NCBI RefSeq assembly: GCF_003606385.1
Contig: NZ_CP032514.1
Span: 1,612,001-1,676,000 of the forward strand
Source of the DNA: Actinomyces lilanjuaniae
Lineage (GTDB): Bacteria > Actinomycetota > Actinomycetes > Actinomycetales > Actinomycetaceae
Length of the DNA stretch: 64,000 bases
Reading direction: 5' to 3'
The notes beneath the pieces are model-generated. The model worked only from the letters and a program-made list of their open reading frames with translations, was not told where the DNA came from and made no database searches. Position numbers and translations under genes: made by a program. This document shows, one piece after another, positions 60,267 to 64,000 of the stretch; the stretch's first letter is position 1; every line of letters begins with the position of its first letter.

Positions 60267-61245
60267 ATGGAGCACAGGAAGCTTGGCCGGACCGGACTGC
60301 GGGTCTCGTCAGTGGGTCTGGGCACCCTGACCTGGGGCCGTGACACCGACGAGCTGGAGGCCAGGGAGCAGCTGGACGTGTTCCTCGACGCCGGGGGCAC
60401 CGTGCTCGACACTGCGGCCTCCTACTGCGAGGGAGCCTCTGAGGAGGTGGTCGGAACCCTTCTGCGTGAGCACGTGCTCCGCCAGGACGTGGTCCTGGTC
60501 TCCAAGGCCGGAGTGCGCACGTGGCGCACCGGAGAGCGTCCTAGCGCGGCCGACGCCTCCCGCGGGACCCTCCTGGACACCCTGGACGCGTCTCTGGAGC
60601 GTCTGGGAACCGACCACCTGGACCTGTGGCTGGTCCAGGTCCCAGACCCCACTACCCCGCTGGAGGAGACCGCCCACGCCCTGCGTACCGCAGTGGCCTC
60701 GGGACGCTCACGCTACGTGGGTCTGTCCAACCACCCCGCCTGGGCTACCGTACGCGTCAGTGACCTCCTCAGCGAGGGCATCCAGGGGCCAGGGCTGGCT
60801 GCCGTAGAGGTGGAGCACTCCCTGTTCGCCCGAGGTGTGGAGCGCGAGCTCATTCCTGCTGCGGGCGCACTAGGCTTTGGCGTGATCGGGTACGCCCCGC
60901 TGGGACGGGGAGTCCTCACCGGCAAGTACCGCTCCTCCACTCCCCCAGACTCCCGGGCCGCATCCCCCACCTGCGCTCCTACGTGGCACCCTACCTGGCA
61001 GAGCACCACCGCGGAGTCGGTGAGGCGGTTGCCACCGCAGCAGCAGGCCTGGACCGCAAGCCGGTCGAGGTGGCTCTGGCCTGGGCCCGCGACGCCCCGG
61101 AGTCGCCTGCACCATCCTGGGGGCACGTACCCCTTCCCAGCTGCAGGGCGCGCTCGCGGCAGAGGACCTGCACCTGCCTGTACAGATCCGCCACGCCCTG
61201 GACGAGGTAACCGCACCGGTCCTGGGCTATCCCGAGCGGTTCTGA
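60267..61245 (+). CDS. Aldo/keto reductase, two frameshifts
   Basis: The protein belongs to the aldo/keto reductase superfamily: LGRTGLRVSSVGLGTLTWG, FLDAGGTVLDTAASYCEG (catalytic Asp and Tyr), LVSKAGV (catalytic Lys), DLWLVQVPD, and GFGVIGYAPLGRGVLTGKY. The His of the usual tetrad region reads Q in LVQVPD. After about residue 233 the frame changes at about 60953-60960 and again near 61098-61102; corrected pieces read HLRSYVAPYLAEHHRGVGEA and ACTILGARTPSQLQGALAA. The stop is TGA at 61243-61245. The substrate is unknown. Confidence 0.85.
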
Positions 61246-61311
61246 GACCGGGCCGGGGCTGCCTGGGGCTACTGCGAGGCTGGCTGAGGTAAGAGACGGC
61301 GGCACAAGGGC

Positions 61312-61665
61312 TCAGACCTCGCTCTGCGTCTCCAGGTCCTCCTCGCCGTAGTCGTCAAGATCGTCGTCATACGTACCGTTCTCCGAGTCGTCCTCCTCAT
61401 AGTCCTCGTCCTCGGAGTCCTCGGAATCAAGGTCGTCGTAGTCGTCGTCATCCTGCTCGTCGTCATCACCGTCGTAGGCGTCGAAGGGCAGCTCGATCCC
61501 GAAGGCGGTGAAAAGGGCGTCGTCGTAGGTGAAGAAAGCCTCCTGGAGCGTGCTCTCGGCAGCGACCACGGCCGGCGAGAACTCGTCACCGGTAGCGGCA
61601 GCATCCAGGTGCGCCTCGAAAGCGGCAATGAGTCGGTTGAGTGCGGACCGCGGGTCGTTCGTCAT
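61312..61665 (-). CDS. Acidic hypothetical protein
   Basis: Not recognised. The 117-residue product has a normal globular first half (MTNDPRSALNRLIAAFEAHL then AFFTYDDALFTAFGIELPFD) and a second half made almost entirely of Asp, Glu, Ser and Tyr. Proteins of this shape are common as conserved hypotheticals in actinobacteria. It is separate from both neighbours. Confidence 0.7.
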   Translation of the reverse strand: MTNDPRSALNRLIAAFEAHLDAAATGDEFSPAVVAAESTLQEAFFTYDDALFTAFGIELPFDAYDGDDDEQDDDDYDDLDSEDSEDEDYEEDDSENGTYDDDLDDYGEEDLETQSEV

Positions 61666-61725
61666 GTGGCATAGACTACCTGCTCTAGGCGGCCTGGCGC
61701 ACTGGGAACCGGCCCCCCGCGTCGC

Positions 61726-62819
61726 TCAGCCGTTAGCCCCGAGCTCCTCACGGACAAACCCCAGGAAAAGATCCTCCCCCTTCATGCGGCTAGTCTCCTC
61801 GGGTCCCACCACGACACGCACACCGTCGCGCAGGACCTGAGAGGCACCTCCGTCAGGACCCAGCGGCAGGACGGTCATCTGGGTGCCTGGGGCATAGGTG
61901 GCTGACGGCTGCCTGCCCGCGATGACGTCAGAGATGTTGCGAGCGACCACCTGGGCGTGGTCACGCGCCGCCTGGGCGCGCTTGGACTCACGCACGTCAG
62001 TGATGTCTCCGATAGCCCACACCCCGGGGTGGTCAAGCACCCGTAGGTGGCTGTCGACGCGAATGGTCCCGTCGTAGCGGCGGATGTCGTCGTAGTCCTC
62101 GCCGAGGAAGCCCGTGGCAGCCGCGGAGCCGTAGGCGCGGAACCACATGTCGGCCTCGATACGACGCCCGGCCCTGGTGTCCACCCGGAACGGGGAGAGG
62201 ACCCCCACGTCAACCGGTGGCAGGTAGCCGAGGGTGTCACCGGTGACGACCTCGACACCGCGCTGGGCCAGCTGGGCGGAGATGGACTGCCGCAGCTCGG
62301 GCCTGCAGTCGTCGGAGGGGAGGATCTGGTCGGCCGCCTCCACCAGAGTGACCTTGATGTCGGGAAAGGCGGAGGTGATCTCCCCCGCCAGCTCGATACC
62401 GACCCCTCCGGCCCCAAGGATAAGCACCCGCGCTGCCTGCTCCAGGTTGGTCCGTACCCGCTCGATGCGGGCCTTGGCGATGACCGAGGAGGACTCCATG
62501 TGCTTGGCGGGGAACGGGTAGGCCGTCCCCGTAGCCAGGACGAGGTGGTCGGCCTCCAGCGGCCCCTCGCCGGAGACCTCCACCGTGGTCCCCGCACCGC
62601 CAGGGCCGTACCGTGGACGACCCGCCCATGTACCAGGAGGTTGTCGTAGGGGATGAAGATCTTGTCGGCCCACTCCCGGTCCACGGCGGCCCTCAGAGCC
62701 GCGGCGTGGTTGACGAAGGTGTCCTTCTGCTCCACGAGAGTGACCTCAGCGACGTCATCAAGCGCCTTGGCGACCGTGATGCCACCGTATCCCCCTCCGA
62801 CAACAGTGACGCGAGCCAT
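61726..62819 (-). CDS. FAD-dependent NAD(P) oxidoreductase, one frameshift
   Basis: A two-dinucleotide-binding oxidoreductase of the type II NADH dehydrogenase/AIF-like class. The FAD-binding motif is TVVGGGYGGITVAKAL, followed in the other frame by the NAD motif VLILGAGGVGIELAGEI and the second FAD motif GVWAIGDITDV. The frame changes at about 62595-62610, between GRVVHGTALA and AGTTVEVSGEG. Without a clear membrane-anchoring helix, a soluble quinone or disulfide reductase role is equally possible. Confidence 0.82.
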
Positions 62820-63038
62820 GTGTGCTCCTTCCGGTCAGGCAGGTGGTTGCTGACGGCCGTACGGCGGGCTCGTCCCCGTCACCACGGTCCGCCCGCCGTC
62901 GCCATGGACACATCCTGCCACGAGCTGGTCACCCGGTGAAGTCGTTGGGGAGAGGAGGACGCCGGAGGGACAGGCATGGCCCGGAACCCCGACCAGACGT
63001 CCGGGCGCACGACAGGACCGCTCCCCCTGGTCCCGGCC
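62820..63038. other. Intergenic region before the oxidoreductase
   Basis: 219 bp with no gene seen; promoter of the oxidoreductase is expected at its lower end. Confidence 0.4.
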
Positions 63039-63572
63039 CTACAAGCCCTCACCTGCCACCATGCGGATGATGAGGCTCATGGTCTCCTCGTCCTGCAGGT
63101 CTACGCCCGGCGAGTCGTCAGCACGGCTGAGCCACCATCCGTCGACAGCGAGGAGTCCCACGCGCTGGATCGGCGTGAGGGTGCTGACGTCACCCACCCA
63201 CTCGCTGTACAGGGTGTCCCAGGCCGCAGCCAGCTGGGCCGCCCTCGAGACCGGCGACATCACGAAGGACAGCTCTCCACGCTGGATCTCGCCCTCCAGA
63301 ATGCTGCGAGCCAGCGCCTGGAGGCGCTCAGCCTGGCTCGCCTGCCCTAGAGGTTTCCCCAGGGCGAGGCGGGCAGCAGCCTGCCAGTGCTCCAGCAGCA
63401 TCGAGGCGATCCCGGCCGCGAGGTCGTCCTTGGTGGGAAAGTGGTAGACAACCCCCCCGCGGGTAACCCCCACACGCTCGGCCAGCGCCTCGAACGTCAG
63501 GGCGTCGAAGCCCTCCTCGTGGGTGATCTCCAGGGCACGTTCCATGATGAGGGCACGTCTGGACTGCTTCAT
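63039..63572 (-). CDS. TetR family repressor
   Basis: The 177-residue protein has an N-terminal TetR helix-turn-helix (ERALEITHEEGFDALTFEAL, then VGVTRGGVVYHFPTKDDL), in which GGVVYHFPTK is the recognition-helix region. The C-terminal domain (about 75-177) would bind a ligand. The MFS gene upstream on the same strand ends 38 bp before it, so it likely regulates that exporter and itself. Length is slightly short but normal. Confidence 0.9.
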   Translation of the reverse strand: MKQSRRALIMERALEITHEEGFDALTFEALAERVGVTRGGVVYHFPTKDDLAAGIASMLLEHWQAAARLALGKPLGQASQAERLQALARSILEGEIQRGELSFVMSPVSRAAQLAAAWDTLYSEWVGDVSTLTPIQRVGLLAVDGWWLSRADDSPGVDLQDEETMSLIIRMVAGEGL

Positions 63573-63610
63573 GACCTTATGATGTCACGCCCCTGTCCCA
63601 CCCCACCCCG

Positions 63611-64000
63611 TCAGGAGACCTCGCCGCCGTCCTGCGCACCCTGGGCGGGAACACGGCGGGCGGCCATAATCCCGGCGAGGACCAGGATGGCAGCCGCGAT
63701 CACGGCGGTGGTCTGCATGGCGTGGGTGAAGGCCGTCCGGGCCTGGTCCAGCAGAGCAGCCTGGTCAGGGCTGGAAGCGTCCACAATGCCTGACAGCGTC
63801 GGCAGAGACTGCCGGGCCGCCTGCGCTACCTCCGCCGGGACACCGTGCGCCACGGTACCCAGGTAGAGACGGTATCCGACGTCCTGGACCGTCCCCAGCA
63901 CCGCGATCCCCAGAGCAGCACCGAGCTCCATACCCGTCTCAGAGACGGCAGAGGCTGCCCCGGCACGCTGGGCAGGCACCGTTGCCAACACGGCCCCGGT
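63611..64000 (-). CDS. MFS multidrug transporter, C-terminal part (cut by window end)
   Basis: The reading frame enters from beyond the window. TGAVLATVPAQRAGAASAVSE is typical of 14-helix EmrB/QacA-type transporters (helix 11 region), followed by LGAALGIAVLGTV and a final helix MQTTAVIAAAILVLAGIMAA. Adjacent to the TetR gene, it is probably a regulated drug exporter. Confidence 0.85.
   Translation of the reverse strand, partial: TGAVLATVPAQRAGAASAVSETGMELGAALGIAVLGTVQDVGYRLYLGTVAHGVPAEVAQAARQSLPTLSGIVDASSPDQAALLDQARTAFTHAMQTTAVIAAAILVLAGIMAARRVPAQGAQDGGEVS

Overview
The window is high-GC DNA (roughly two thirds G+C) from an actinobacterium. The evidence is a Pup-ligase locus (arc, dop, pup, pafA), actinobacterial gene order around polA, rpsA, coaE and uvrB, a PdtaR-type ANTAR regulator, frequent GTG starts and a type I-E CRISPR repeat. 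An Actinomyces-like member of the Actinomycetaceae fits best; this is inferred from gene content, not from a database match.

Layout. 1-8012: type I-E cas operon (cas3 missing its 5' end and frameshifted, casA-B-C-D-E, cas1, cas2), all on +. 8031-14648: one CRISPR array of 109 repeats and 108 spacers, leader side next to cas2, degenerate last repeat at the far end. 14.8-35.8 kb: mostly minus-strand housekeeping genes (UDP-glucose pyrophosphorylase, uvrA, P-type ATPase and terC behind a probable manganese riboswitch, arginine deiminase with its antiporter, uvrB, coaE, rpsA, polA, thioesterase, pdtaR, tRNA-Leu). 36-45.7 kb: membrane PH-like protein, amidohydrolase, a decayed ABC substrate-binding gene, pyk, lgt, a TrpC-like protein lacking catalytic residues, hisI, two small membrane proteins and hisF. 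45.8-54.3 kb: FKBP-like protein, pafA, pup, dop, arc, trmI. 54.4-64 kb: Bcr-type MFS, site-2 protease, RecB-like nuclease, thiosulfate transporter with a TusA partner, aldo/keto reductase, acidic protein, FAD oxidoreductase, TetR and a partial MFS.

How the genes work together. Casposome genes and array form a complete I-E system except for the disrupted cas3. ARC, Dop, Pup and PafA form a pupylation pathway, with no 20S proteasome genes here. ArcA and ArcD make an arginine-catabolism pair. YeeE/YedE and TusA form a sulfur-uptake pair.

Quality caveat. At least eight genes are broken by single-base losses in short G or C runs, and four CRISPR repeats have lost one base in a G4 or C4 run. In nearly every case restoring one base gives the family's expected protein, so most breaks look like homopolymer undercalls rather than real pseudogenes. 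One consequence is an apparent Pup-PafA fusion, which resolves to a normal Pup ending in QKGGQ once one G is restored.

No clearly new multi-gene system was found. The most unusual signals are spacer families that differ almost only at codon third positions, a catalytically stripped TrpC homologue, and a probable manganese riboswitch ahead of a terC/P-type ATPase operon.
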